Under the pieces are notes generated by a model. It made no database searches, had not been told where the DNA came from, and saw nothing but the letters and a program-made list of their open reading frames with translations. The position numbers and the translations under genes were made by a program. From Anaerolineales bacterium (GTDB taxonomy: Bacteria > Chloroflexota > Anaerolineae > Anaerolineales > UBA6668), in the NCBI GenBank assembly GCA_020630225.1, contig JAHDBS010000002.1, forward strand, positions 1 through 35,040: DNA of 35,040 bases, read 5' to 3'. Shown here piece by piece: positions 16,428 through 25,151 of this stretch (position 1 is the first letter of the stretch; the number at the start of each line of letters is the position of its first letter).

Positions 16428-17567
16428 CTACGCGACGGGGTCGCCGCCTTCTTTCTTCCACGCAGACAATTCAACAGTCATGCGATCAAAATAAGAATTA
16501 TCTGGCAATGGGCCTGCGCCATAATCCATTTCTACAATGCGTGCAGCAATTTGCAGCGTTGCAGTTTCCAACATAATGGTTTCGCCAGGTTGTGCCAATA
16601 CAGGTTCACCCTTGGCTGACAACTTAGACTTCAAGCCTTCATCCAAATAAGCATGTTCGCTCATCACAACTTTAGTGACAGTGCGAATGTCGTTTTTATC
16701 AAACAACCAAACTTCAAATGCTGAGACTTTCTTAGGCTCACCAACTCCAACTGTTTCTGAAATGCCTACCCCACATTCACCTAAGAAATCACCAGTAGCG
16801 TCATCAATCGTGAATGAGTCGTCATACAAGTCATCACCCAACATATAGGTGGTCATGAATTGCTTTACATCTTGACCAGCAGCAGCGGTCGGAAGTGGAT
16901 CTACACCGCCACCAATTGGTTCAGTGTAAGTTTCTGACACAATGTCAGCAATTGGTGAGTCTGGCAATTCAAAGTCAGAACTTGCAATATCAGCTTCAAA
17001 TGATTCTGTGTCATTATCATCTGGGAAAATGTCCGGCATTGATACTGAACGTCGTGAACCTCTGCGACGATTTGTAGTCATCAGGAACCACCCACCCACA
17101 GCAAGCAAGCCCAAGAAGACCAATGCTCCGCATAGGAACAACGGCAATCGCAATCGATCTAGCATGCCTTGTCCTGCTTCTGCTGCGCCTTCAACGGCAC
17201 CTTCGGCCATTGCGCCAGCAGATTCAAGCGTAGTGTTGACGTTGGCGACAGCATTATCAAGTTGACCTTGCATGTCAGCGCTCAAGCCTTCGCCTGCAGC
17301 AGCAAAGACGGCTTCAGAATCTTCACCAAAACGCCCAATGCGTTTTGCCAACATTTCGTTGTCGCCAGTCTTTTGATAGTCCTCTACTGAGAAACGCACC
17401 CAATCTGATTGAAAATCAGAGCGTAAGTGTTCTGGACCTGCGTCAATCCATTGAACCGGCCAAATACCCCAGCCAATGACAAGGCCTAGAATAAGTCCAA
17501 GCACAGTGCCAGCCATGGCAGGTGCAAGACCAAATTTACTTTCCATGAAGGATCTCAGTTGCTCCAT
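16428..17567 (-). CDS. Two-TM membrane protein of unknown function
   Basis: A 379-residue protein without a recognised family. TM1 about 14-42 (rich in Gly/Leu, followed by WPVQW); an extracytoplasmic region about 43-138, mostly helical and Ala/Glu-rich; TM2 about 140-165, followed by an Arg-rich NRRRGSRRS stop-transfer, an acidic linker, and a C-terminal globular domain (about 225-375) with alternating strands. The globular part may bind a partner but has no catalytic motif I can name. With this topology both ends are cytoplasmic. ATG 17567 has AGGA about 8 nt upstream. topA lies upstream on the same strand, with an intergenic region containing a promoter and operator-like repeats. The gene ends at the shared terminator with greA. 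Confidence 0.8.
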   Translation of the reverse strand: MEQLRSFMESKFGLAPAMAGTVLGLILGLVIGWGIWPVQWIDAGPEHLRSDFQSDWVRFSVEDYQKTGDNEMLAKRIGRFGEDSEAVFAAAGEGLSADMQGQLDNAVANVNTTLESAGAMAEGAVEGAAEAGQGMLDRLRLPLFLCGALVFLGLLAVGGWFLMTTNRRRGSRRSVSMPDIFPDDNDTESFEADIASSDFELPDSPIADIVSETYTEPIGGGVDPLPTAAAGQDVKQFMTTYMLGDDLYDDSFTIDDATGDFLGECGVGISETVGVGEPKKVSAFEVWLFDKNDIRTVTKVVMSEHAYLDEGLKSKLSAKGEPVLAQPGETIMLETATLQIAARIVEMDYGAGPLPDNSYFDRMTVELSAWKKEGGDPVA

Positions 17568-17675
17568 AATGTTTCCTCAGGTGGACAAGTTACTCCATTG
17601 TGTGACTTAACAACGCTACATTGGCGATGCTAAGTAATAATTTCTTTTGGATTAGACAATGTTGCAAGATAAAGA

Positions 17676-17701
17676 CCACAATTTGTTGAACTAAATTGTG
17701 G
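17676..17701 (-). promoter_or_regulatory. 9-bp perfect inverted repeat in the leader of the two-TM gene
   Basis: CCACAATTT (17676-17684) and AAATTGTGG (17693-17701) with an 8-nt spacer. ACAATTTGTT at its left arm recurs at 17744-17753 beside the -35 box, so two related palindrome-like sites bracket the promoter. This is a candidate operator pair. Confidence 0.45.
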
Positions 17702-17716
17702 CGTGCGACTCTTCAT

Positions 17717-17744
17717 ATAATACTGGTTTAGATGAAATTCGCAA
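17717..17744 (-). promoter_or_regulatory. Candidate promoter of the two-TM gene
   Basis: Read on the minus strand, TTGCGA (17744-17739), a 16-nt spacer and TATTAT (17722-17717). It lies about 150 nt before the start codon and between the two ACAATTTGTT copies. Confidence 0.4.
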
Positions 17745-17763
17745 CAATTTGTTAAGAATCAAA

Positions 17764-17792
17764 CTAACCCCCAACTATTTGTTAGGGGTTAG
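17764..17792 (-). terminator. Probable terminator of topA
   Basis: CTAACCCC (17764-17771) pairs perfectly with GGGGTTAG (17785-17792), just 10 nt after the topA stop. The minus-strand tail after the stem (TTTGATTC) is only moderately T-rich. Confidence 0.55.
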
Positions 17793-17801
17793 AAGTTCAA
17801 T

Positions 17802-20150
17802 TTATGCAGTTTTTTCAGGGTTGAGCTGAGCCAATGGATAGCGGTTCTCACATGATTGGCATTGAGCTTCTTGCTGATTGCGAATAATCAACATGCCACT
17901 GCAGTTTGGACATGGCTTCGCGAGAGGCTTCTTCCAAGAATTCCACTCACATTCTGGATAGTTCGCACAACCGTAGAAAACGCGATTTTTCTTTGTGCGT
18001 CGCTCGACAATGTCACCCTTACAGTTTGGGCAGCTGACACCAATCTTCTCAAGCCATGGTTCAATGTGTCGACAGTTCGGGAAGTCAGAACAACCGATGA
18101 ATTTTCCATAGCGTCCATAGCGCAAGATCAAATCATGGTTACATTTCGGACATTCGCGCCCAATTTTCTCTGGTTCGGCAGAGACTTTAGGCATCTTCTC
18201 GCGTGCGACTTCAATTTGCGTCGAAAACGGCTTATAGAATTCATGAATAAGCGGTTGCCACTCACGTTGACCAGACGCCACCTTGTCTAACTCGCCTTCC
18301 ATGCTTGCAGTAAAGCCAAGATCCACAATGTTTGCAAAGTGATCAACAAGCAAGTCATTTACGACCGTGCCAGTCTCAGTTGGATACAAGCGCTTATCTT
18401 CGCGCGTCACATACCCACGGTTTTGAACCGTTGTAATAATTGGCGCATATGTTGATGGCCGGCCAATGCCATATTCTTCCAAAGCACGCACCAGTGACGC
18501 TTCTGTAAAGCGTGGCGGCGGCTGCGTAAAGTGTTGCTCTGGCATCAACTTGCTCAACGCAAGTTTTTCTTGTTCGTCTAGTGGCGGAATAGCGCCTGTG
18601 TCAGCGTCGTCATCAGTCTTGCGAGCATCTTCATCGACAGCTTCTTCATACACAATCAGGAACCCTTGGAACTTGATATGTGAGCCGCTAGCACGGAACA
18701 AGTAGTCTTCTTTGCTACTCGCCAACACGTCAACTTGTAACGTGTCATAGACCGCATTTGACATTTGACTAGCTAAGAAACGCTGCCAAACCAATTGATA
18801 CAAACGGAATTGGTCGCGTGATAAGTGTTCCTTAATGGTTGCTGGATCACGCAAAACAGACGTTGGACGAATAGCTTCATGCGCTTCTTGCGCCGACTTC
18901 GCCTTAGTTTTATAACTTGGTGGCGTTTCTGGCACAAAGCCTTTACCAAAGCGCTTGCCTACATAGTCTCGCGCTTCACCTTGTGCTTGTTTACTGATGC
19001 TAACACTGTCAGTACGCATATAGGTGATTAGACCAACTGGCTCACCAGTCCCAACGTCAATCCCTTCATAGAGTTGTTGGGCAATAGACATTGTGCGTCG
19101 GGTTGTGAAATTCAGTTTTCGAGATGCTTCTTGTTGCAGCGTACTGGTTGTAAATGGGGCCGCAGGTCGACGTTGACGTTCCCCACGCTTTACCTTATTC
19201 ACTTTCCAAGCTGCATTTTCAAGATCAGCCAAAATTGGCTTCACTTCTTCTTCTGAGCCAAGCGGAATGTCTTTCTCTAGACCAACACGCTTGTCACCAA
19301 CACGGCGTAACCGTGCAAGGAAAGATTTATACTCACCAGCTTCGGGTAATTTGTCCAGCATGGCCGCCAAAGACCAATATTCAACTGGGTCAAAATTATC
19401 AATTTCACGTTCGCGCTCAACAATCAAACGTACGGCAACAGACTGCACGCGTCCGGCTGACAATCGACCACGTACCTTAGCCCATAGTAGCGGACTTAGA
19501 GAGTACCCTACCAGACGGTCCAAAATGCGCCGCGCTTGCTGCGCATTAACCAAGTTCATGTCAAGATCAGTTGATCTCTCAAATGCAGCCTTGATCGCAT
19601 CTGGCGTAATTTCGTCAAACTTAACCCGTTTTGCGCGCTCCGGCTCCAGCTCGGTGGCTTCCATCAAGTGCCACGCAATCGCTTCCCCTTCGCGGTCAAG
19701 GTCAGTCGCAAGATAGACTTGTTTGGCACGCGCCACATCAGCCTTAAGTTCTTTGATCGTATCGCGGCGTTCATTTGGCACACGATATTTTGGCTGATAG
19801 TTATTATCAACATCAACCGAAAGTTGAGAGCGAAGCAAGTCACGCACGTGTCCCATAGAGGCTTTTACTTTATAGCCTTTCCCAAGGTAGCGTCCAATCG
19901 TTTTCGCTTTGGCTGGTGATTCCACAATCACCAAATTGCCACTTCGACGTGGAGGTTCTTTTTTCGATTTCTTAGAAACGACTTCAGGCGGGGTCAGTCC
20001 TTCATGCGCAGGTGTGCGCCCCATTCGAAATAGCTTTGTTCCACAAACGCCGCATTTCCCACGCGTTGCTGGGACAGCTTGCTTCGTGAACGTCGCTTCT
20101 GCCTCAGTCATTTCGCGTTTTGTTTTACAGCTTACGCAATATGCTTCCAT
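17802..20150 (-). CDS. topA: DNA topoisomerase I with N-terminal DUF5679-like zinc module
   Basis: Type IA topoisomerase that relaxes negative supercoils. The 782-residue protein starts with a 45-residue Cys4 module (C5, C8, C33, C36; YCVSCKTKRE...CGVCGTKLFR) resembling DUF5679, a basic linker, then the Toprim domain with Glu77 (VIVESPAKAKTIG) and the acidic DLDREGE at 150-156. The active-site Tyr377 lies in YMRTDSVSI. The C-terminus has three topoisomerase zinc fingers, two full (CPKC...C...C; CPNC...C...C) and a last rubredoxin-like CPNC...CQSC. The start at 20150 is fixed by the DUF5679 module; no Shine-Dalgarno is visible. The guanylyltransferase gene ends 47 nt upstream on the same strand, so a dprA-manC-topA transcript is likely. 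Confidence 0.95.
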   Translation of the reverse strand: MEAYCVSCKTKREMTEAEATFTKQAVPATRGKCGVCGTKLFRMGRTPAHEGLTPPEVVSKKSKKEPPRRSGNLVIVESPAKAKTIGRYLGKGYKVKASMGHVRDLLRSQLSVDVDNNYQPKYRVPNERRDTIKELKADVARAKQVYLATDLDREGEAIAWHLMEATELEPERAKRVKFDEITPDAIKAAFERSTDLDMNLVNAQQARRILDRLVGYSLSPLLWAKVRGRLSAGRVQSVAVRLIVEREREIDNFDPVEYWSLAAMLDKLPEAGEYKSFLARLRRVGDKRVGLEKDIPLGSEEEVKPILADLENAAWKVNKVKRGERQRRPAAPFTTSTLQQEASRKLNFTTRRTMSIAQQLYEGIDVGTGEPVGLITYMRTDSVSISKQAQGEARDYVGKRFGKGFVPETPPSYKTKAKSAQEAHEAIRPTSVLRDPATIKEHLSRDQFRLYQLVWQRFLASQMSNAVYDTLQVDVLASSKEDYLFRASGSHIKFQGFLIVYEEAVDEDARKTDDDADTGAIPPLDEQEKLALSKLMPEQHFTQPPPRFTEASLVRALEEYGIGRPSTYAPIITTVQNRGYVTREDKRLYPTETGTVVNDLLVDHFANIVDLGFTASMEGELDKVASGQREWQPLIHEFYKPFSTQIEVAREKMPKVSAEPEKIGRECPKCNHDLILRYGRYGKFIGCSDFPNCRHIEPWLEKIGVSCPNCKGDIVERRTKKNRVFYGCANYPECEWNSWKKPLAKPCPNCSGMLIIRNQQEAQCQSCENRYPLAQLNPEKTA

Positions 20151-20197
20151 TTAGTTCGTTTTATCGTTAGTTGTTGACCACATAAATATGGTCAGAT

Positions 20198-21283
20198 TTA
20201 GAGTAAGTCAGATCGCTTCTCAGCTTTCAAGCGATCAACTACTTTTTTGACATCTTGTGCTTTGTCTTTGGCACAAATTAGCAGCGCATCATCTGTATCG
20301 ATGATGATGAGGTCGTCTACGCCAATCGTCGCGACGAGTTTTTTGGATTGTACCAACGTTCCAGACGTATTGATCGAGATATGATCGCCCTCTCGTACAA
20401 CGTTGCCTTCTTCATTAAAGTCGATTACATCCAGAATAGCTGACCAACTCCCAACGTCATTCCAGCCAACGCTGATTGGAATAACGGCAATATCATTTGC
20501 ACCTTCCATAATGCCATAGTCAATTGTTTCGGAAGGGCATGTCGGCCATAGCTCATTCAACACGGGATACATTTGATCCGTGCCAATGACGGGGCGAACC
20601 TTATCGACCAATGCAGCCGTTTCTGGCAACTGGCTCTCAAACTCTGAACGTACACGATCAGTTGACCAAATGAACATCCCAGAATTCCAGAAATGCTTAC
20701 CATCTGAAACAAGTTCTTCAGCAACTTCCATCGATGGTTTTTCTTTGAACTTGATTGTTTCAAGAACACGTTGGCCTTGAGCAGAGTCAAGTTCAGCTCC
20801 AGATTCAATATAACCAAAGCCTGTAGCAGCGTGCGTTGGTTGAATACCGAGCGTCACAATTGATCCACGTTCCGCAACATCTACTGCAGCCTTCAATGCT
20901 TGTTGAAAGCCAGCTACATCTTCAATGTAGTGATCAGCAGCTAAACAAATAATGTTTGCTGTTTGACCAGCCATGTGTTCTGCCACAGCAGCGCCTAATG
21001 CAATTACCGGCGCGGTTCCACGACCTTCAGGCTCAATCACATAGTTTTCAGCAGGAATTTCTGGCACTTGTTCAGCCAAAATACCGGCCATTTTGCTAGC
21101 AGTAATCACTAGAATTTGCTCAACTGGCAGAATTGGGCGAACACGATCCACAGCTAATTGAAAGAGGCTGCGTTCAGAATTGACTGCTAAGGTTTGTTTT
21201 GGAGTCTTCTGACGAGACAAGGGCCACAAGCGCGTCCCTGTACCACCCGCCATAATGACAGCATAAATTGGATTTTTGCTCAT
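20198..21283 (-). CDS. manC: Mannose-1-phosphate guanylyltransferase
   Basis: Makes GDP-mannose from mannose-1-phosphate and GTP, feeding mannose, rhamnose or fucose-containing glycans. The 361-residue protein has the nucleotidyltransferase signature MAGGTGTRLWPLSR at 11-24 followed by PKQ, the FKEKPS sugar-phosphate loop, WNSGMFIW and GWNDVGSW, and a left-handed beta-helix-like tail. It lacks the C-terminal mannose-6-phosphate isomerase domain of bifunctional ManC/AlgA, so it is the single-function form. It lies between dprA (57 nt upstream) and topA. It could support the glycosyltransferase and the LCP ligase elsewhere in the window, but this is inference. Confidence 0.93.
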   Translation of the reverse strand: MSKNPIYAVIMAGGTGTRLWPLSRQKTPKQTLAVNSERSLFQLAVDRVRPILPVEQILVITASKMAGILAEQVPEIPAENYVIEPEGRGTAPVIALGAAVAEHMAGQTANIICLAADHYIEDVAGFQQALKAAVDVAERGSIVTLGIQPTHAATGFGYIESGAELDSAQGQRVLETIKFKEKPSMEVAEELVSDGKHFWNSGMFIWSTDRVRSEFESQLPETAALVDKVRPVIGTDQMYPVLNELWPTCPSETIDYGIMEGANDIAVIPISVGWNDVGSWSAILDVIDFNEEGNVVREGDHISINTSGTLVQSKKLVATIGVDDLIIIDTDDALLICAKDKAQDVKKVVDRLKAEKRSDLL

Positions 21284-21339
21284 ATTACTACTCTAGTAGG
21301 ATCTGTTTAGACGCAATTTTTGTTCGACATCACGCCCAT

Positions 21340-22431
21340 TTAGAGTTTTTGAATAAGCTCGTACTGCATCCCGCCTAGATTACGAACATATCCTTTTAAC
21401 TCCAGCATTGTCAAGGTACTGGTTGTGTCTGCAATAGGCATGCCTGCCAAAATGCTGAGTTCATCTGCGTGCAACGGTTCGGCTCGCAGACACTCAATCA
21501 GCACATTTTCAACGTCAGTCGTTGGTAATTTTTCACGTGCTGCTTTGTGTTCTGTCGCAGCGCGTAAATCTAGTTCATTTAAGATGTCATCTACAGATAA
21601 CACCGGCGTTGCGCCAGCCCGAATGAGTTTATTCGGCCCAGCACTTTGCTTGCTATAAATTGAGCCCGGCACAGCGAACACATCACGTCCATGTTCAGCA
21701 GCAAAGTCCGCAGTAATCAACGCCCCACTCCGTGCGCCAGCCTCTATTACGACTGTCGCTAGTGACAATCCGCTAATAATACGGTTCCGTGGTGGGAAGT
21801 TACGCGCGTCAGGCTTCGTGCCTAATGGATAGTCGCTAATCATGGCACCGTGCTCAGTGATTGCAGCTGCCAATTTACGATTTTCGGGAGGATAAATCAC
21901 ATCCACCCCGCAACCTAAAACGGCTAATGTGCGCCCACCGGCATCTATAGCCGCTTGATGCGCAACGGTGTCAATGCCTCTTGCTAACCCACTTACAATG
22001 GTGACTCCGTTCCGAGCCAACTCCGTTGCTAAATCACGTGCGACTTCACGCCCATATCGCGTTGGATTTCGTGTTCCAACTAAAGCAACCGCCCACTGAT
22101 CAGTTTCAACAATTGTGCCGCGTGAGTAAAGCAGCGGCGGACTATCGATAACATCACGTAGTCGCACCGGATAGTCTGTATGAAACCAGTGATACAACGA
22201 AACGTCTAAATCGCGGACACGGCGTAAGACTAGCTCTAGGTCAACCGTATCACGGACAGACAGTAGAGATTTACGCGTACGCTTATCCAGACCGGCCTGC
22301 GCCAGATCATGTTCAGATGCATGCCAAACTCGTTGTGCATCTCCGAAATGATCAATAAGCGCTCGAATACGCGCTGGACCAAGTCCTTTAGTTATGTTGA
22401 AGCCAAGCCAATATTTTGCTGAGGATTGCAT
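21340..22431 (-). CDS. dprA: DNA-processing protein DprA (Smf)
   Basis: Loads RecA on incoming single-stranded DNA during natural transformation. The 363-residue protein has a SAM/HhH-like N-terminal part (LGPARIRALIDHFG), the Rossmann core with VGTRNPTRYG, SGLARGID, LGCGVDVIYPPEN, the PPRNRIISGLS stretch and EAGARSGALITA, and a C-terminal winged helix (about 300-360). Length and motifs are complete. It begins the dprA-manC-topA group. The ATG lies 10 nt after the T-tract of a terminator, which in turn lies downstream of a promoter-like pair. No competence genes are seen nearby, and DprA is also common in non-competent bacteria. Confidence 0.95.
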   Translation of the reverse strand: MQSSAKYWLGFNITKGLGPARIRALIDHFGDAQRVWHASEHDLAQAGLDKRTRKSLLSVRDTVDLELVLRRVRDLDVSLYHWFHTDYPVRLRDVIDSPPLLYSRGTIVETDQWAVALVGTRNPTRYGREVARDLATELARNGVTIVSGLARGIDTVAHQAAIDAGGRTLAVLGCGVDVIYPPENRKLAAAITEHGAMISDYPLGTKPDARNFPPRNRIISGLSLATVVIEAGARSGALITADFAAEHGRDVFAVPGSIYSKQSAGPNKLIRAGATPVLSVDDILNELDLRAATEHKAAREKLPTTDVENVLIECLRAEPLHADELSILAGMPIADTTSTLTMLELKGYVRNLGGMQYELIQKL

Positions 22432-22441
22432 GGAATATAGG

Positions 22442-22471
22442 AAAAAAAACAGGCCGTCATAGCGGCCCTGT
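22442..22471 (-). terminator. Terminator after rimM operon / immediately before dprA
   Basis: On the minus strand ACAGGGCCG...CGGCCTGT (one bulged base, 6-nt loop) is followed by eight T residues. It ends 10 nt before the dprA start codon. It can close the ffh-rimM operon or act as a leader attenuator of dprA. Confidence 0.85.
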
Positions 22472-22541
22472 TAATGTTTCACAGCAAATTATGGAAAGCG
22501 TTGTACACCGATACTTCTTACCCCACACTTTCACAAGCCGC
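22442..22541 (-). ncRNA. Candidate ~100-nt leader or small RNA upstream of dprA
   Basis: From a predicted transcription start near 22541 (promoter at 22548-22575) the minus strand yields about 100 nt. It begins with a 7-bp helix (GAAAGTG at 22532-22526 with CGCTTTC at 22500-22494) and ends in the strong terminator. No open reading frame of note is inside. No known RNA family was recognised. Confidence 0.35.
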
Positions 22542-22547
22542 GCAGAG

Positions 22548-22575
22548 AATATCACATACAGAAAGTCAGTGTCAA
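22548..22575 (-). promoter_or_regulatory. Candidate promoter in the rimM-dprA gap
   Basis: Minus strand: perfect TTGACA (22575-22570), 16-nt spacer, GATATT (22553-22548) with an upstream TGT extended -10. It is placed between the end of rimM and the terminator that precedes dprA. Confidence 0.5.
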
Positions 22576-22606
22576 CGCAATATGGAGTTGTAAATTAGCG
22601 AATTTC

Positions 22607-23155
22607 TTACTCTTCAGGCAATAATCCAGGCATTAATGCCACGGTAATACGTTGGTTTTCTAAGTCAATTGCCTTAATAACCTGATGAATTGCTGGAAGC
22701 AATGCATCGGCTTTTTCTTCGCGAGCAACGACATAAACATCGTTAGCACCGGTATAGACAACATCTTTCAATGTGCCGAACAACGTACCGTCTTCCAGCA
22801 CAATTTCAGCACCAATCAGATCGCGAATATAGAATTCGTCTTCTTCCAGATCACCAAGTTCATTACGATCAACATAGACGTCAGAGCCCCGCAACGCTTC
22901 TGCCTGATCCCGATAACGTACGCCTTCAATCTGCAAGAGGCTGCGGTTTTGATGTACACGCCAGCCACGTAATGTTTTGGGCGACTTTCGACGTCCAAAG
23001 TAAAGCGTGGTCACGCCATCAAGCGAAACAGGGTGTGGTGAAGAAAAATACAGAGTCACTTCGCCATTTAGGCCATGTGGCTTTGTAATTTTTCCGATTA
23101 GAAACAAATCTGGCCCAGACGATTGATCATCTGAGCCAGGAACTGTGCTATTCAA
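22607..23155 (-). CDS. rimM: Ribosome maturation factor RimM (TTG start)
   Basis: 30S assembly factor acting near ribosomal protein S19. The 182-residue protein has the N-terminal RimM barrel (GKITKPHGLNGEV at about 21-33, the LRGWR strand) and the C-terminal PRC-barrel (EDEFYIRDLIGAEI, LLPAIHQVIKAID). The only plausible start is TTG 23155: GAGGA lies about 9 nt upstream, and no in-frame ATG precedes the conserved region. Nineteen nucleotides separate it from khpA, so it is the last gene of the ffh-rpsP-khpA-rimM operon. Confidence 0.93.
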   Translation of the reverse strand: MNSTVPGSDDQSSGPDLFLIGKITKPHGLNGEVTLYFSSPHPVSLDGVTTLYFGRRKSPKTLRGWRVHQNRSLLQIEGVRYRDQAEALRGSDVYVDRNELGDLEEDEFYIRDLIGAEIVLEDGTLFGTLKDVVYTGANDVYVVAREEKADALLPAIHQVIKAIDLENQRITVALMPGLLPEE

Positions 23156-23174
23156 ACTGAGAATGTCCTCGTAG

Positions 23175-23405
23175 CTATTGGATATTGAGCGTTACGCGCA
23201 CACCATCTCGGGCTGCCATAGCGCGCAGAAGCGTACGAACAGAGTTTGCAACGCGACCTTGCTTGCCAATAATACGACCGGTGTCGTCATCAGCAACATA
23301 CAATTCGAGACGGACGTGTCGCCCAGGATCTTCGTCTACTTTGACTTCGACGCTGTCTGGGTCAGACACGAGCGACTTTGCTAAATATTCAACAAAATCT
23401 TGCAT
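23175..23405 (-). CDS. khpA: KH-domain RNA-binding protein KhpA
   Basis: A small 76-residue RNA chaperone of the KhpA/YlqC family, usually working with KhpB. The GxxG loop of the KH fold is Gly47-Lys-Gln-Gly50 in GRIIGKQGR. The ATG lies 8 nt after the rpsP stop, so translation is probably coupled. Its place between rpsP and rimM is the classical Gram-positive/Chloroflexota arrangement. Confidence 0.95.
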   Translation of the reverse strand: MQDFVEYLAKSLVSDPDSVEVKVDEDPGRHVRLELYVADDDTGRIIGKQGRVANSVRTLLRAMAARDGVRVTLNIQ

Positions 23406-23413
23406 CGGTCTAA

Positions 23414-23722
23414 TTATGCGTCAGCAGCTTCTTCTGCTGCAGCTTCAGCTGGGCGACCGCTCTTGATCGCTTCAAAGCGTTCAGCAGTACCGCTAGCCTT
23501 GAAAAGACGAGCAACTGAGTCAGATGGTTGTGCACCAACGCCGAGCCAGTAAAACGCACGATCTTCCTTTACATTTACAGCAGTTGCTGAATCTGCATGT
23601 GGGTTGTACGTGCCAATGTTTTCAACAAAACGACCGTTGCGTGGTGACTTTGCGTCTGCCACAACAATGCGGTAGGTAGGGTTCTTTTTCGCACCAACAC
23701 GGCGCAAACGAATACGAAGCAT
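23414..23722 (-). CDS. rpsP: 30S ribosomal protein bS16
   Basis: A 102-residue ribosomal protein with the full S16 signature at its start ([19 protein letters not shown]), the SPRNGRFVE segment and an Ala/Glu-rich C-terminal extension after about residue 80. AGGA lies 10 nt before ATG 23722. Second gene of the ffh-rpsP-khpA-rimM operon, 33 nt after ffh. Confidence 0.97.
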   Translation of the reverse strand: MLRIRLRRVGAKKNPTYRIVVADAKSPRNGRFVENIGTYNPHADSATAVNVKEDRAFYWLGVGAQPSDSVARLFKASGTAERFEAIKSGRPAEAAAEEAADA

Positions 23723-23755
23723 GGAATTTTTCCTATTTTGAGATTTTGTATTTAT

Positions 23756-25093
23756 TTAGCCAAAGCCGCCACCGAACATATCCATGGCAGCTCGTTTTCC
23801 TTTTCTGCCGCCCCGCGCCATGCGTTTCATCATGTCTTGCATGTTACGGAACTGCTTCAACAACCGGTTGACTTCTTGCACAGACGTCCCTGACCCAGCC
23901 GCGACACGACGTTTCCGACTGGCGTTCATCACCTTCGGGTTTTGACGTTCATGTCGGGTCATTGACGTAATAATTGCTTCTGTCCGGCGGAACTGACGAT
24001 CAACTTCTTCTTCGTCAAGCTCAGTTGCCACCCGATTGAGTCCAGGCACCATTCCTATTAAGGAAGTAACTGAACCCATCTTCTTGATCTGGCGTAATTG
24101 TTCAAGAAAATCTTCCAGATCAAATTCTGCTTTCCGAAGCTTCTCTTCAAGCTCTGCGGCTTGATGTTCGTCAAATGCTTCTTCAGCTTTTTCAATAAGC
24201 CCAACAACATCGCCGAGTCCGAGGATACGATTAGCGAGTCGTTCAGGCGTAAAGACTTCTAAGCCATCAAGTTTTTCACTTGTCCCCAAGAACTTGATAG
24301 GCACGCCAGTAACTGCACGCATGGAGATAGCTGCCCCACCCCGCGAGTCACCGTCGACTTTTGTAAGTACCAACCCGGTAATGCCAACAGCGTCATTAAA
24401 CCCTGTGGCAATTTCAACTGCTTCTTGCCCTGTCATTGCATCCGCAACAAGCAAGACTTCGCTAGGTTGGGTCTTATCTTTGATAGATGCAACTTCTTGC
24501 ATCATCGATTCATCAATTTGCAAACGCCCAGCCGTGTCAAGAATAACAACATCCAAGCCAAGTGAGCGCGCATGATTGAGCGCATTCTCAGCTAGGATCG
24601 GTGGCAGTTCAGGACCACGAAACACAGGGACATCAATTTGTTCACCAAGTGTTTCTAGCTGGTCTGCTGCAGCAGGCCGATATGGATCTGCCGCAACCAG
24701 CAAAGGTTTCTGGCCTTGCTTCCGCAAACGCGCTGCAAGTTTGGCAGACATTGTCGTCTTACCAGCCCCTTGCAGACCCACCAACATAATGACACGTGGG
24801 GGTTGGCCAGACAGATTAAGACGTTCAGCAGTCCCAAGCGTCTCAACCAGCTCTTCGTTTACAATTTTGACAACTTGTTGACCCGGATTCAATGCCTTTG
24901 AGACTTCTGTCCCAACTGCCCGCGTCCGAACCCGCTTCAGGAACTTCTTCGCTACTTTAAAGTGAACATCAGCCTCTAATAAGGCAAGACGGATTTCACG
25001 CAATGCGGCATCGACATCCGCTTCAGAGAGAGTACTCTGTCGCGAAATATCATCAAAAACGCCAGTAAGTCGACTAGTTAAGTTCTGAAACAT
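23756..25093 (-). CDS. ffh: Signal recognition particle protein Ffh (SRP54)
   Basis: GTPase of the signal recognition particle that targets nascent membrane proteins to FtsY/SecYEG. The 445-residue protein has the N domain (ALLEADV), G1 GLQGAGKT at 106-113, DTAGRL at 186-191, TKVDGDSRGG at 244-253 and the M domain from about 328, with SLIGMVPG and a C-terminal Met/Gly/Arg-rich tail (MQDMMKRMARGG) that contacts the 4.5S RNA and signal peptides. It heads the operon and is divergent from the LCP gene with 58 nt between the starts. The SRP RNA gene is not in the window. Confidence 0.97.
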   Translation of the reverse strand: MFQNLTSRLTGVFDDISRQSTLSEADVDAALREIRLALLEADVHFKVAKKFLKRVRTRAVGTEVSKALNPGQQVVKIVNEELVETLGTAERLNLSGQPPRVIMLVGLQGAGKTTMSAKLAARLRKQGQKPLLVAADPYRPAAADQLETLGEQIDVPVFRGPELPPILAENALNHARSLGLDVVILDTAGRLQIDESMMQEVASIKDKTQPSEVLLVADAMTGQEAVEIATGFNDAVGITGLVLTKVDGDSRGGAAISMRAVTGVPIKFLGTSEKLDGLEVFTPERLANRILGLGDVVGLIEKAEEAFDEHQAAELEEKLRKAEFDLEDFLEQLRQIKKMGSVTSLIGMVPGLNRVATELDEEEVDRQFRRTEAIITSMTRHERQNPKVMNASRKRRVAAGSGTSVQEVNRLLKQFRNMQDMMKRMARGGRKGKRAAMDMFGGGFG

Positions 25094-25151
25094 TTAATTC
25101 TGTCTATGTTAGACTTCATGCTTAGCCTAACTGAAAAAGTATAGACGCCAA

